From the IMG/VR virus record IMGVR_UViG_3300033064_003504, positions 1 through 47,502 of that record: a stretch of DNA of 47,502 nt; one strand, written 5' to 3'. Each line of letters opens with the position of its first letter. The first letter of the stretch is position 1. The DNA comes from a virus. Positions 24,731 through 32,044 of this stretch are shown here, piece by piece. Under the pieces are notes generated by a model, which saw only the letters and a program-made list of their open reading frames with translations, made no database searches and was not told the origin of the DNA. A program made the position numbers and the translations under genes.

Positions 24731-26002
24731 CTACCAGCCTTCTGGCCCATCTTTCTTCTCTTCTGAAGGTTCAGTCTCAGTATCATCCATAAACTGCTTC
24801 AGCTTAGGATCTTCCATCTTCTTTTCCATGTCAGCTGCATCTGCATGCGCTACCTCTGCAGCGATCTTTGTTGCATCACCGACTCCAGACTCCTCGATGT
24901 ACTCTTTAGTCTCCTTGTTCTGCTTAATGGCCTCCTTCTTATTGCGAGGCTTCTGGCTATGGTCTGGCTTCTCAATCTCTTCCTTTGGGGTTACTACCTC
25001 AGCCTCTACAGGCGTAGGACCTTCAAAGTCTTTAGCAATGTCATCGACAGTTTCAGCCTTAGTGACCTCTGCAATCTCTGGAACTACTTGCCCCTCTTCT
25101 AGCTTTGGAAGGCTGTCCTGCTGTGTAAAGACTCTTGGATTAGCGACGAGGTATGAAATATGACGAGGATCGAAACAGATGATTGAACTCTTGTCTTCTG
25201 TATTACCCCAGGCTCTTGATGTCTTGAAGGCAAACTTCTGCTGAAGAGTTTCTGTAAGAGAAAGGAGTGAGTCATCGATCAATTCCTTCTGATCTGCACC
25301 AACACGGCCAGAGATTTCAAACCCCTTGATGAAGTCCGTAGAATTATCGAAGGCTGGCTTTGAGAAGAATCGAATCACGTGAGAGAACATCACCTTTGCT
25401 CCGGCCTCCTTGTAACAGGCAGGCTTTACAGAATGGAATGACTCTGCGTCTGCCTCACTGAATCCGAGAGGCTTGAACTTCTTATTTTCACATCCTGTAT
25501 TGTCTGTGGCTGCGAAGTTGAACTTGTAGACCTCTCCATCATAGAGAACGTACGCTACATACTTTACTCCAAGATCTGTATGTGAGGTGTCCTTTAGATG
25601 CTTAATAGACATGTCTGGCTCTGCCTTATTCATATAGGGGAGGCAGGCAACGATCTGATCCTCTCCTGTAGAGCGATCAAATAGGACGATTGGATCAAAG
25701 TTGCTCCTGTACTCACTAGAGCTAAAGGTGGTTTCTCCTGCTGCCTTATCGTAGAACTTCAAGTGCTGTGCGTCCCGGAGTACGATACCGAGGAACTCGT
25801 TACCGATATCAGTGAAGATAGGGTCTTCACCCTGCTCGACGTTTCCATCGAATACGAAGAAGTTTCCTACTGGAATACCCTGTGATCGTGCATCCTTCTG
25901 AAGATCAATACAGAGTCTGATCTCTTTCATCTTTGGATAGCTGCCCTGGCTCTTATCGGCGTACTCTGCGTAGCCGTCAACTGGAAGTAATTCTTTTGTC
26001 AT
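24731..26002 (-). CDS. Unknown replication-module protein, possible DNA-binding
   Basis: 423 residues. Residues 1-290 are a mixed alpha/beta domain with several beta strands and no enzyme motif. Residues 290-423 are low-complexity, acidic and Lys-rich (EEIEKPDHSQKPRNKKEAIK, then an acidic tail EEKKDGPEGW). It is abundant-looking, first large gene after promoter 26243 and upstream of nuclease and ATPase. A single-strand-binding or annealing role is possible given the place and acidic tail, but no family is recognised. Confidence 0.6.
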   Translation of the reverse strand: MTKELLPVDGYAEYADKSQGSYPKMKEIRLCIDLQKDARSQGIPVGNFFVFDGNVEQGEDPIFTDIGNEFLGIVLRDAQHLKFYDKAAGETTFSSSEYRSNFDPIVLFDRSTGEDQIVACLPYMNKAEPDMSIKHLKDTSHTDLGVKYVAYVLYDGEVYKFNFAATDNTGCENKKFKPLGFSEADAESFHSVKPACYKEAGAKVMFSHVIRFFSKPAFDNSTDFIKGFEISGRVGADQKELIDDSLLSLTETLQQKFAFKTSRAWGNTEDKSSIICFDPRHISYLVANPRVFTQQDSLPKLEEGQVVPEIAEVTKAETVDDIAKDFEGPTPVEAEVVTPKEEIEKPDHSQKPRNKKEAIKQNKETKEYIEESGVGDATKIAAEVAHADAADMEKKMEDPKLKQFMDDTETEPSEEKKDGPEGW

Positions 26003-26035
26003 AATTGTGTCTGGAAAGTATTAAAAGTAAAAGGA

Positions 26036-26212
26036 CTATACATGTTTTTCTGGAAACATTTGCTTGTGGGTTTGCACGATTGCATACCTAGCTGCAACAG
26101 AATCATACTGCACAGCAGGTCCGGTCTTATCGTGCTTCTCCCAGAGCTCTTGGGCTATACTCTCGAGCATGCCCTCATGAGGGTCTTTTAATATACAGTG
26201 GAAATCTTTCAT
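26036..26212 (-). CDS. Small first gene of the replication operon
   Basis: 58 residues (MKDFHCILKDPHEG, then helical to PEKHV). ACCC lies upstream of the ATG, and it is the first gene after the promoter-operator at 26243-26271. No family recognised. A small early regulator or host-takeover protein would fit its place. Confidence 0.55.
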   Translation of the reverse strand: MKDFHCILKDPHEGMLESIAQELWEKHDKTGPAVQYDSVAARYAIVQTHKQMFPEKHV

Positions 26213-26242
26213 ATTTATTCAGTGGGTAATGATTGTAGGAGA

Positions 26243-26271
26243 ACCATACAAGAGTACTCCAAGTTAAGCAA
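26243..26271 (-). promoter_or_regulatory. Promoter-operator of the replication/recombination operon
   Basis: On the minus strand TTGCTT (26271-26266), 17-bp spacer, TATGGT (26248-26243). Inside lies CTTGGAGTACTCTTG, two CTTG(G) elements 11 bp apart. The same arrangement is found at 31300 and 36108. It lies immediately downstream of an intrinsic terminator, as expected for the start of a new unit. Confidence 0.65.
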
Positions 26272-26283
26272 GCAAATACTCTT

Positions 26284-26310
26284 GAAAAAACACCCGATTG
26301 TAGTCGGGTG
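26284..26310 (-). terminator. Intrinsic terminator of the lysis/envelope operon
   Basis: On the minus strand a perfect 7-bp stem, CACCCGA paired with TCGGGTG, with a 6-nt loop, is followed at once by six T residues. It ends the unit that starts at 31300 and lies 50 bp after the last gene. Confidence 0.85.
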
Positions 26311-26359
26311 CTTCTTCTGCTTGTAACCGCTCAGAATAATGTAATTCTATAGAATATGA

Positions 26360-26713
26360 TTACCCCTGTCGAGATGCATCGTATTTATCCTGCTGTGACT
26401 TGATCCAGACCTTACGATCTTCTGATTCTGTACTATCCAGCTTATGTTTAGTGGACTGCATGAGTGCACGCTTACTCATACGTGTAACTATTATCCTATT
26501 GAATGGCTTAAGTGTCTGCTTCTTAATATTGGTCGGTACACGTGTACTGACAGCCCGGAAGCGCTGCCTAGCCGGGATAGTCTGAGGGACTGGCTTTGCT
26601 ACTTCTGTAGCTTCCTGTAGGCAGACGACCTCTCTGCCGTTTCTAAAGAGTTGTCCATCAGGACATGCGGGGACCGTGAGTCCGAGGGCAACAATGAATA
26701 AAGATTCAAACAT
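26360..26713 (-). CDS. Secreted or inner-membrane small protein, last gene of lysis unit
   Basis: 117 residues with a short hydrophobic N-terminus (about 1-17, signal-like, with cysteines at about 17 and 31), then a basic, Gln- and Arg-rich body. The start has a TCCC...CCC leader. Next to the M23 peptidase and near membrane-anchored amidase, it might be a spanin-like or periplasmic helper. No family recognised. Confidence 0.5.
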   Translation of the reverse strand: MFESLFIVALGLTVPACPDGQLFRNGREVVCLQEATEVAKPVPQTIPARQRFRAVSTRVPTNIKKQTLKPFNRIIVTRMSKRALMQSTKHKLDSTESEDRKVWIKSQQDKYDASRQG

Positions 26714-26728
26714 AAAAGGGTTGGGAAA

Positions 26729-27442
26729 TTATAAAGAATGCAAATATTTAAGGGGGTTGATCCACCCCATCATACCATTTCCTCCGTTCATTACCTCACA
26801 GGGGTGAGTAGTCTGATCACCATCATCACAGAACCAGAGGAACCGGAGTCCGAAGTGTAGATGCGGAGCTGAAGAGAATCCAGTGTCACCGACAAGGCCG
26901 ATGACATCCCCGGAGCGTACGACCTGCCCCTCCTTTACATCTACTCTGCTCAGGTGAGCGTACACTGTCTCGTACCCTGCATCGCCATCACGGATACGGA
27001 GCTTGATATTGTTGCCGTAGCCCACCTTGCCATGAACACTATTCTTATGACTGGACCTTGTAGCGAATACAACTCCATCATGTGCCGCGTATACTCGATC
27101 ACCTTCATCAGCTAACCAGTCGATTCCAGGGTGTCCCCCGAGGCCCATACCTCCGTATGCCTTTATATGAGGTGTGATTCCATAGCCCTGTGTCTGAATC
27201 ATGTCCGATAATAAAAGGGGAGGGCTCAAGCGAGCCTCCCCTTCATAAAATGCCTGTGGCGGTCTGTTCATCTTATCGTACTTATCTCGTAAGTACCTTC
27301 CCTGTAACTCTTGTATTGTAGCCTCTCTATGAATGTTCTGTATCCTAATCTCGGCATACTGCTGCTCTATATCTTGAGCGTATAGTAGTACCGTGAGCAT
27401 GGATGCAAATAAAAGATTTATTAAGAAGAGAGTGAATTTCAT
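26729..27442 (-). CDS. M23 metallopeptidase (peptidoglycan endopeptidase)
   Basis: 237 residues. N-terminal signal or anchor (about 3-22, ending in a cleavage-like YAQ). Motifs HPGID (zinc His and Asp) and HLHFGL with GDTGFSSAP before it, the LytM/M23 signature, at about 125-210. It cuts peptide cross-bridges. Exported because of its N-terminus, it could act from the periplasm at lysis or on the particle at entry. It starts 3 bp after the amidase gene stop and has ACCC upstream. Confidence 0.88.
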   Translation of the reverse strand: MKFTLFLINLLFASMLTVLLYAQDIEQQYAEIRIQNIHREATIQELQGRYLRDKYDKMNRPPQAFYEGEARLSPPLLLSDMIQTQGYGITPHIKAYGGMGLGGHPGIDWLADEGDRVYAAHDGVVFATRSSHKNSVHGKVGYGNNIKLRIRDGDAGYETVYAHLSRVDVKEGQVVRSGDVIGLVGDTGFSSAPHLHFGLRFLWFCDDGDQTTHPCEVMNGGNGMMGWINPLKYLHSL

Positions 27443-27445
27443 ACT

Positions 27446-28782
27446 TTATGGGTGAATTATAGATACTGTAGGGTTCTCTGGAACCCCTGTCGAGCGTATG
27501 CGATTCAATCCGTCTTGCCCAACGCCGCTCCAAATATCAAGACGAACTCTTTTTAAGTTTTCGTCAATCATACCTCCACGATCCCAACAGGTAAAGGTCT
27601 TGTCGTTGATAACGAACTTGGTACGGAATGGGTATTCAGGAGGACAGGCGACTACCTTGTAAGCATCGTTACTTGTGAGCTTGTACGTTGATGCTGTAGA
27701 TAGACAGTCACCTTGGCAGTTCACCTTGAAGTCTAGGATGTATCCGTTGAATAGGTCTTCTCTTTGTATGTGCTTGTATGCGTACTCTTTGCTAATAGCA
27801 TAGAACGATATACCCATCATCGCATTTTTGTATATAACAGTATCTCCATCTAGGTACATCTGACCGTTAGCAAGCATCTCGTCTACATCCTTTGGTAGAC
27901 CACTCTTTCTAAAGTAAGATGTTTGGTTCGGTAGTGGAGTGTAGTACCGAGAGAGTACGAAGGTCTTCTCTGGCTCTGGAAGTTTCACTGGCTTACTGAT
28001 GTCCAGCTTGTATATCCACTCATTGAATTTAAGGCCCGCGCACTGTGTCGGTGATGACTCTCTATGAGCTTTGATGTCCTTAATGTCATAGAGTGACACT
28101 ATGTTACCTAAAAGAGTTTTAAGGGCCTTTATTTGCCTCGGATTCGGCATCTCATCTGTAAAGTCTCCAGCGAGAACGATCTGCACAGATCGGAGGTTGT
28201 CTTCCTGATTACGTGTGCAACCGGCACGATGATTCAGATTGTGCACTGCAATGGTTTCTCCGGTGGAACCAATGAAGTAGTGATAGCAGATGAATACACC
28301 TGGCCTGAGCTTTGACTCTGGGTAGTATGTTTTGTGCTGATTACTCACAGCGGTAAACTGCTCTTCTTTTTTGCTACCGGTATGATGAATGATGATGGTA
28401 TCGATGGGAGCTACTCGCTCCCTCCTACTAAAAAATCAGCAGTGATAGCGAAACAGTCTGCAATGCTCATGTAGAGAGGTGCTCCTGCCATCCAGTTGGC
28501 TGACTTCTTCAGCTCCTGACATTCTGCCTGATTACCGGAGTGACATTTCTCCTCTCGAACGCGAACCGTATTACAGGCGTCCTCCTGCATCTTTGTAAAC
28601 TTCTGCTCTGGAGTTTCTGCAAAGGCAGTGTATACCTTTCCTGAGAGACCGATGACAGTGAAGAATCCAAGGATTCCAAGTAGAACGTATCCTGCAAGCT
28701 TGCCGAGGGTGTCGTATTCTGATAGTGATTTCTTCTTCTTGAATGTTCCATTGTTGTTCTGGTTGTATTTAGTGTGTCTCAT
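27446..28782 (-). CDS. Membrane-anchored amidase with 3D domain, made by -1 frameshift
   Basis: Predicted 445-residue fusion: residues 1-118 from the anchor gene, then a -1 shift at 28435-28429, then the amidase. The amidase frame has no ATG, GTG or TTG before its zinc motif IDTIIIHHTGS, so the core begins upstream of any start codon and must be reached by frameshifting or a rare start. Further parts: AHRESSPTQCAG (His and Cys ligands), and a 3D-type C-terminal domain (CWDRGGMIDENLKRVRLDIW). The product would be anchored by one transmembrane helix (about 28-48). The GTG at 28348 removes the first zinc ligand and is not a plausible start. Confidence 0.75.
28406..28435 (-). promoter_or_regulatory. 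Programmed -1 frameshift signal
   Basis: Slippery heptamer T-TTT-TTA in the anchor frame (28435-28429), 6-nt spacer, then a perfect hairpin GGGAGC-gagta-GCTCCC (28422-28406). This is the canonical X-XXY-YYZ plus stem layout. The -1 frame after it is exactly the amidase frame, and the zero frame ends at a TAG inside the hairpin. Confidence 0.75.
28411..28782 (-). CDS. Single-span membrane protein (zero-frame product of the frameshift gene)
   Basis: 123 residues, ending DFLVGGSE at TAG. Cytoplasmic basic N-terminus (about 1-25), one transmembrane helix (about 28-48), then an extracytoplasmic segment with several cysteines (about residues 69, 79, 87 and 109) that could form disulfides. Most ribosomes should stop here, giving an anchor without amidase; a fraction would continue into the amidase. 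A regulator or partner of the fusion, or a holin-like protein, is possible. Confidence 0.65.
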   Translation of the reverse strand: MRHTKYNQNNNGTFKKKKSLSEYDTLGKLAGYVLLGILGFFTVIGLSGKVYTAFAETPEQKFTKMQEDACNTVRVREEKCHSGNQAECQELKKSANWMAGAPLYMSIADCFAITADFLVGGSE

Positions 28783-28850
28783 AATATTGAAGGGAAGGGG
28801 TTGAAAAGTGTCCGGTGATGTGGCCGTTGTTTTTCATATGTAGTGTGTAA

Positions 28851-29318
28851 CTACAGTTTAGGTAGGGTAATTATGTGTCTTGGTGTTGTGTCTATCTCTT
28901 CGATTTCAGGTTTTGTCTCAAGGATCTGCTCAAGGCCAGAGAGTCCTGCAACCTTCGTGATCTCTGCCATAAGGGTTCTACCTGCCTCTTCTGGGGTCAT
29001 TCCAAGGTGTGTAACACCGTCCTTGGCTGTCTGACGAATCAGATGCCCGATCATATCAATAGTGTTTGGAGGGCTTCCCATGCTTGAGAGTGTTCCAGCT
29101 CCTGGCTCTTCAGATGTACTGATGTACAGAGAGCTTACGACCTGCAGCCAGACTTCATCACCAAACTCCGCCTCGAAGTCCTTTGCGACCTGTACATGCC
29201 AGGCGAGTAGGCGCTTCTCTACAGCCTCAGTAGTGAGTGCTGCATTCTTGATAGCATTCTTCATCTTGCGTTGCCTCTGTGGCTTCTTATGTGTTGTCTT
29301 GTGAGGGTTTTTACCCAT
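28851..29318 (-). CDS. Hypothetical protein of the lysis unit
   Basis: 155 residues, basic N-terminus (KTTHKKPQRQRKMKNAIK) and a helical, mainly acidic body. CCCCC lies close before the ATG. No family recognised and no membrane segment. Confidence 0.6.
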   Translation of the reverse strand: MGKNPHKTTHKKPQRQRKMKNAIKNAALTTEAVEKRLLAWHVQVAKDFEAEFGDEVWLQVVSSLYISTSEEPGAGTLSSMGSPPNTIDMIGHLIRQTAKDGVTHLGMTPEEAGRTLMAEITKVAGLSGLEQILETKPEIEEIDTTPRHIITLPKL

Positions 29319-29336
29319 AGGGTTTGGGGGAAATGG

Positions 29337-29417
29337 TTATTCTAAGTCTTCAAAGGGATCAAAGTCTTCATCAATATTCTTCTTCAGAAACTCTAGGAGT
29401 TTTTTTAGTAAAGACAT
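29337..29417 (-). CDS. 26-residue acidic amphipathic peptide
   Basis: MSLLKKLLEFLKKNIDEDFD, then PFEDLE. The first 15 residues form an amphipathic Lys/Leu helix and the rest is acidic. It starts 21 bp after the Cys-rich small gene in the same operon. Small size makes it uncertain, but the composition is not random-looking. Confidence 0.4.
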   Translation of the reverse strand: MSLLKKLLEFLKKNIDEDFDPFEDLE

Positions 29418-29438
29418 CCTTTAGATAGTACCAGAGTT

Positions 29439-29615
29439 TCATCGGCATCGTTGGCAGTCGCAGGAATTAGTCCTAAAGCAGCGCCTGCGAGTACGCTTTG
29501 CCTTAGTAGCCTCTTTTCTCTTACGGATAGTTTCTACAGGGTCCTTGCCGGTGTTGCCTGGGAGGTTGTAGGTTTGGCTCAAAGTGTTGCCTGGGAGGTT
29601 GTAGGTTTGGCTCAA
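29439..29615 (-). CDS. 58-residue basic Cys-tail protein with 11-residue repeats
   Basis: From a TTG that overlaps the stop of the preceding gene (TTGA). It reads two copies of an 11-residue unit, (M/L)SQTYNLPGNT, then GKDPVETIRKRKEATKAKRT and a tail with four Cys (CFRTNSCDCQRCR). The basic body and Cys cluster suggest nucleic-acid or metal binding. The frame is open, the repeat is exactly 33 bp and the coupling is good, but TTG is unusual. Confidence 0.5.
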   Translation of the reverse strand: MSQTYNLPGNTLSQTYNLPGNTGKDPVETIRKRKEATKAKRTRRRCFRTNSCDCQRCR

Positions 29616-29629
29616 AGTGTTATCTGGGA
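29551..29629. repeat. 33-bp tandem repeat, 2.4 copies
   Basis: Identical 33-bp units at 29551-29583 and 29584-29616, then a partial copy to 29629 with one mismatch. The unit is 11 codons, so it encodes LSQTYNLPGNT in the small gene on the minus strand. The stop of the upstream gene lies in the repeat. Confidence 0.9.
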
Positions 29630-30103
29630 AAGGATTTTGTCTGCTGCTTCAACAACTGGCTGCTCATTAAATCTCTCTCCGTCTATCTTTAATTGATTTA
29701 TCCACTCCTTCATCATTCCATGCTCTATGCGTAGTGTTTCGTTCTCTTTGTTTACATATTCTATTCTCTCTTTTGCCATTTGATTAACATGGTCATAATC
29801 TTCCGATAGGGCTATGAAGGCTTCTGCGATTTCATTTGTGTCAATAACATAATTCTCTTCTCCATACGTTAATTTCATATAGGGTATAGCTTTTATCTTC
29901 TTCAGCACCTCACCTGTATCGCTTAAAGGTGTACTGACTTTTGGGTTTTCTTGTAGTTGTATAAAAGCTTCTGCTACTTCATGCATATCATAACAAAGCT
30001 CTTGTTCTCCCTGTATGATTCTATGTTTGATTTCTCCTTTCTTGAGGAACTGTTTAGCCTTTGCCAGTGTATCGCCGTTGGTGTCTCTAGGGGTAGGGTT
30101 CAT
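29612..30103 (-). CDS. Hypothetical protein with internal duplication
   Basis: 163 residues from ATG 30103, fixed by an ATGA overlap with the preceding gene. Two similar halves: ELCYDMHEVAEAFIQLQENP and ENYVIDTNEIAEAFIALSED, so a duplication of about 55 residues. A coiled coil follows (about 105-145). No function recognised. Confidence 0.6.
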   Translation of the reverse strand: MNPTPRDTNGDTLAKAKQFLKKGEIKHRIIQGEQELCYDMHEVAEAFIQLQENPKVSTPLSDTGEVLKKIKAIPYMKLTYGEENYVIDTNEIAEAFIALSEDYDHVNQMAKERIEYVNKENETLRIEHGMMKEWINQLKIDGERFNEQPVVEAADKILSQITL

Positions 30104-30324
30104 TGGGATTCTATTTTTTGTAATAATAAACAAATAGCTTCTGCACCTCGTGCCATCCAAGCACTGCCAAACTCATGAGTTTTTGACATTCTCACAAGCT
30201 CATCAGCAATACATAATGCATTCATTGGAAATTTTTTATTAAGTAAATCCTCTACTTCCATTTCCGCACCCATGGTTAAGTTCGCTAACTTCGTTATAGT
30301 TTTTCTGCTGTGGCTCATAAACAT
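30100..30324 (-). CDS. Small hypothetical protein
   Basis: 74 residues, helical, with two Cys. It is coupled to the next gene by ATGA. A second ATG two codons in is equally possible. No family recognised. Confidence 0.5.
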   Translation of the reverse strand: MFMSHSRKTITKLANLTMGAEMEVEDLLNKKFPMNALCIADELVRMSKTHEFGSAWMARGAEAICLLLQKIESQ

Positions 30325-30374
30325 AGTAGGTTAAATAGTAGAAGTTTCTATGCCTTGTGCTTTAGTTATAGTGT

Positions 30375-30569
30375 TCATAGTGGCTTGTTGGTAGGTGCAA
30401 TTTTCATATCTCCACATTTTTTACAGAAAATAACTATTTCTTCTTGTTTAGTTACACCAGTGTGATATCCCGATGCAGTAGATAAATAATCATTGAATGG
30501 TACTTCTAAAACTCTTTTAGTGTCAATGTAGTTGTGGCTACATTTTGTCTCTGGTGTAGTGGTATTCAT
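30375..30569 (-). CDS. Small protein with Cys/His pairs
   Basis: 64 residues with CSHNYID near the N-terminus and CKKCGD near the C-terminus, a possible zinc ribbon of the CxH...CxxC type. ACCCC precedes the ATG. The function is unknown. Confidence 0.55.
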   Translation of the reverse strand: MNTTTPETKCSHNYIDTKRVLEVPFNDYLSTASGYHTGVTKQEEIVIFCKKCGDMKIAPTNKPL

Positions 30570-30595
30570 ATAGGGGTGGGTTATTGGGAGATAGA

Positions 30596-30820
30596 TTAGT
30601 TGGTTTCAATAAGGAAGTAATGCCAAACATACCTAACCTTTTTTGTTCTAAGTGGGCCACCACCACTGCCCCCTCCGCTATTTGGCTTACAGATACAATT
30701 CTTATTAGAGTATGAGCAGAATGGACAAAGATGTTCTTCAACTTCTTCTACCTTAGTAGATAGGAATATAGCCCCTTCTGGGATCTCTACGCCTGTAGCA
30801 TATTTATATACTTGTTTCAT
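30596..30820 (-). CDS. Small zinc-finger-like protein
   Basis: 74 residues. CPFCSYSNKNCICK (two Cys pairs) is followed by a Gly/Ser linker. Beta-strand N-terminus (YATGVEIPEGAIFLSTKVEE), a form seen in other small phage zinc proteins. AACCC precedes the ATG. Confidence 0.55.
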   Translation of the reverse strand: MKQVYKYATGVEIPEGAIFLSTKVEEVEEHLCPFCSYSNKNCICKPNSGGGSGGGPLRTKKVRYVWHYFLIETN

Positions 30821-30850
30821 GACTTATAAGGGTTAATAAATAGGGGTGGG

Positions 30851-30976
30851 TTATCGGGAATCAATCAGTAATGAAGTAGCGATGATAGCTTTCTCATTAC
30901 TCTTAATAGATATATTGCACAACTCTATGAGCTTATCTATTTGTGCCTGTTTGGTTTCACATGCTTTGCAGCTCAT
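30851..30976 (-). CDS. 41-residue peptide
   Basis: MSCKACETKQAQIDKLIELC, then helical to LLIDSR. CxxC at the start, then a short amphipathic helix. CCCC lies 8 nt before the ATG. The unit and start signal fit its neighbours. Confidence 0.5.
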   Translation of the reverse strand: MSCKACETKQAQIDKLIELCNISIKSNEKAIIATSLLIDSR

Positions 30977-31031
30977 GACTTAAAGGGGAAAGTGGATAAG
31001 GATGCTTCTTCGGATGGGGTTAGGTGTTTCA

Positions 31032-31208
31032 TTAGAATCGGTTTTTAAAATAAGTAACTGTGAATATTCCAATAATAATAATTGCTACAATAGTAAGTGC
31101 TGCACCAATGAACATAAGTACACCCTCTGCAAATTCGTTTACTTGACCCACTGTAATGTCTGGGATCTTCTGTAGTGCCTCTGATATTGTTGTGTCGTTA
31201 CTCATCAT
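31032..31208 (-). CDS. Small single-span membrane protein
   Basis: 58 residues, one transmembrane segment (about 31-53, GVLMFIGAALTIVAIIIIGI). Two ATG codons in a row at 31208 and 31205. It is the first full-size gene after promoter 31300. Small, one span and in a peptidoglycan-hydrolase operon, so a holin-like or pinholin role is possible. Confidence 0.6.
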   Translation of the reverse strand: MMSNDTTISEALQKIPDITVGQVNEFAEGVLMFIGAALTIVAIIIIGIFTVTYFKNRF

Positions 31209-31235
31209 TGCTCTTGGTTAAGGAGTAGAACGGGG

Positions 31236-31292
31236 TTAGGGCTTTCTTTGCAATCTCTCTAGCTCTTCGATCAGGGATTGTAGGGTTTCCAT
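31236..31292 (-). CDS. 18-residue leader peptide, predicted leaderless
   Basis: METLQSLIEELERLQRKP, an amphipathic helix. Its ATG lies 7 nt after the -10 of promoter 31300, the spacing expected for a leaderless transcript. A leader peptide could couple translation to the structured operon downstream. Very short, so real expression is uncertain. Confidence 0.35.
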   Translation of the reverse strand: METLQSLIEELERLQRKP

Positions 31293-31299
31293 ACCTCCA

Positions 31300-31328
31300 A
31301 GTGTACACCAAGAGATGACCAATGTCAA
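31300..31328 (-). promoter_or_regulatory. Promoter-operator of the lysis/envelope operon
   Basis: TTGACA (31328-31323), 17-bp spacer, TACACT (31305-31300), close to consensus. The spacer carries TTGG twice, 11 bp apart (TTGGTCATCTCTTGG), as in the promoters at 26243 and 36108. Confidence 0.75.
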
Positions 31329-31394
31329 CCCTAAATCTCCTTTCTGACAAGGTGAAGTTTACTGCCTAAATGCCCTCTTGTATTGCCTGAGAAG

Positions 31395-31403
31395 TGCTAT
31401 ATT
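31395..31403 (+). promoter_or_regulatory. Extended -10 promoter of the small plus-strand operon
   Basis: TG-C-TATATT, 29 bp before the ATG at 31433. No clear -35. The leader TTATTTCCCCAG carries the C-rich motif. Confidence 0.55.
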
Positions 31404-31432
31404 CTTAAGTTATTATTTCCCCAGAAAATCTT

Positions 31433-31708
31433 ATGAGTACTTTAGCTAGACAAAAGGTTTCAAACGGCACTGCGCCTAGTGAATCCTGTGACTCCATTGA
31501 TCGCGTATCGGTTGATGAGTTTCTCATTAAGTATACAAACACAGCGATTGTATACGCTGACATTTTTAAGGTCCCTAGTACGGACGATCAGGATGTACTT
31601 GCCGCGGGCGCTTCAGCAGGCGAGCACGTTAACGTGGTCCTTGCAGCCGGTAGCTCTGACCTGACGGCACAGCCGATAGTTACTTCCGCATTACTCATCA
31701 TTGAGTAA
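31433..31708 (+). CDS. Small paralogue 1, likely virion protein
   Basis: 91 residues, beta-rich. It has the same plan as the next gene: MSTxxxRQ start, VYADIFKVPSTDDQDVLAAG, ending in AQPIVTSALLIIE. No membrane segment. The pair looks like small decoration or surface proteins. TTTCCCC leader upstream. Confidence 0.6.
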   Translation: MSTLARQKVSNGTAPSESCDSIDRVSVDEFLIKYTNTAIVYADIFKVPSTDDQDVLAAGASAGEHVNVVLAAGSSDLTAQPIVTSALLIIE

Positions 31709-31734
31709 TCCTATTTACTTTTCCCAGAAATCTT

Positions 31735-32016
31735 ATGAGTACACAATTAACACGACAAACACTCTTCGGGGTTCCAGAGCAGACAGTGCGTGTCATTAAG
31801 ACATTCAACATTGATGCAGATGAACAGTTCTGTACATATATCCGTAATGGCGCCGTTCAGGGTGATGTATTCTCTGTACCAGATCCAGATGATGTAACCA
31901 CTCTTGAGACAATTGATGCTCTCGCTGAAGGTGACTACATCGATATTGTATTCGCTCCTGCTGCTACAATCTCAGGACAGCCAGTAATCTCTGCTGCTAC
32001 CGTTGTAGCAAACTAA
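31735..32016 (+). CDS. Small paralogue 2, likely virion protein
   Basis: 93 residues, a divergent tandem copy of the preceding gene (QGDVFSVPDPDDVTTLETID, then IDIVFAPAATISGQPVISAA). Duplication followed by drift is clear at protein level. The shared TTTCCC-AGAAATCTTATG leader was duplicated too. Confidence 0.6.
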   Translation: MSTQLTRQTLFGVPEQTVRVIKTFNIDADEQFCTYIRNGAVQGDVFSVPDPDDVTTLETIDALAEGDYIDIVFAPAATISGQPVISAATVVAN

Positions 32017-32044
32017 CCGTTTCCCCTTTTTACCCCTCTATATT

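Noticed and set aside
27446-28348. Amidase starting at GTG 28348
   Set aside because: It would lose the first zinc ligand region (IIIHHTGS) coded upstream in the same frame.
29551-29616. CRISPR-like array
   Set aside because: Two direct copies without spacers; it is a coding tandem repeat.
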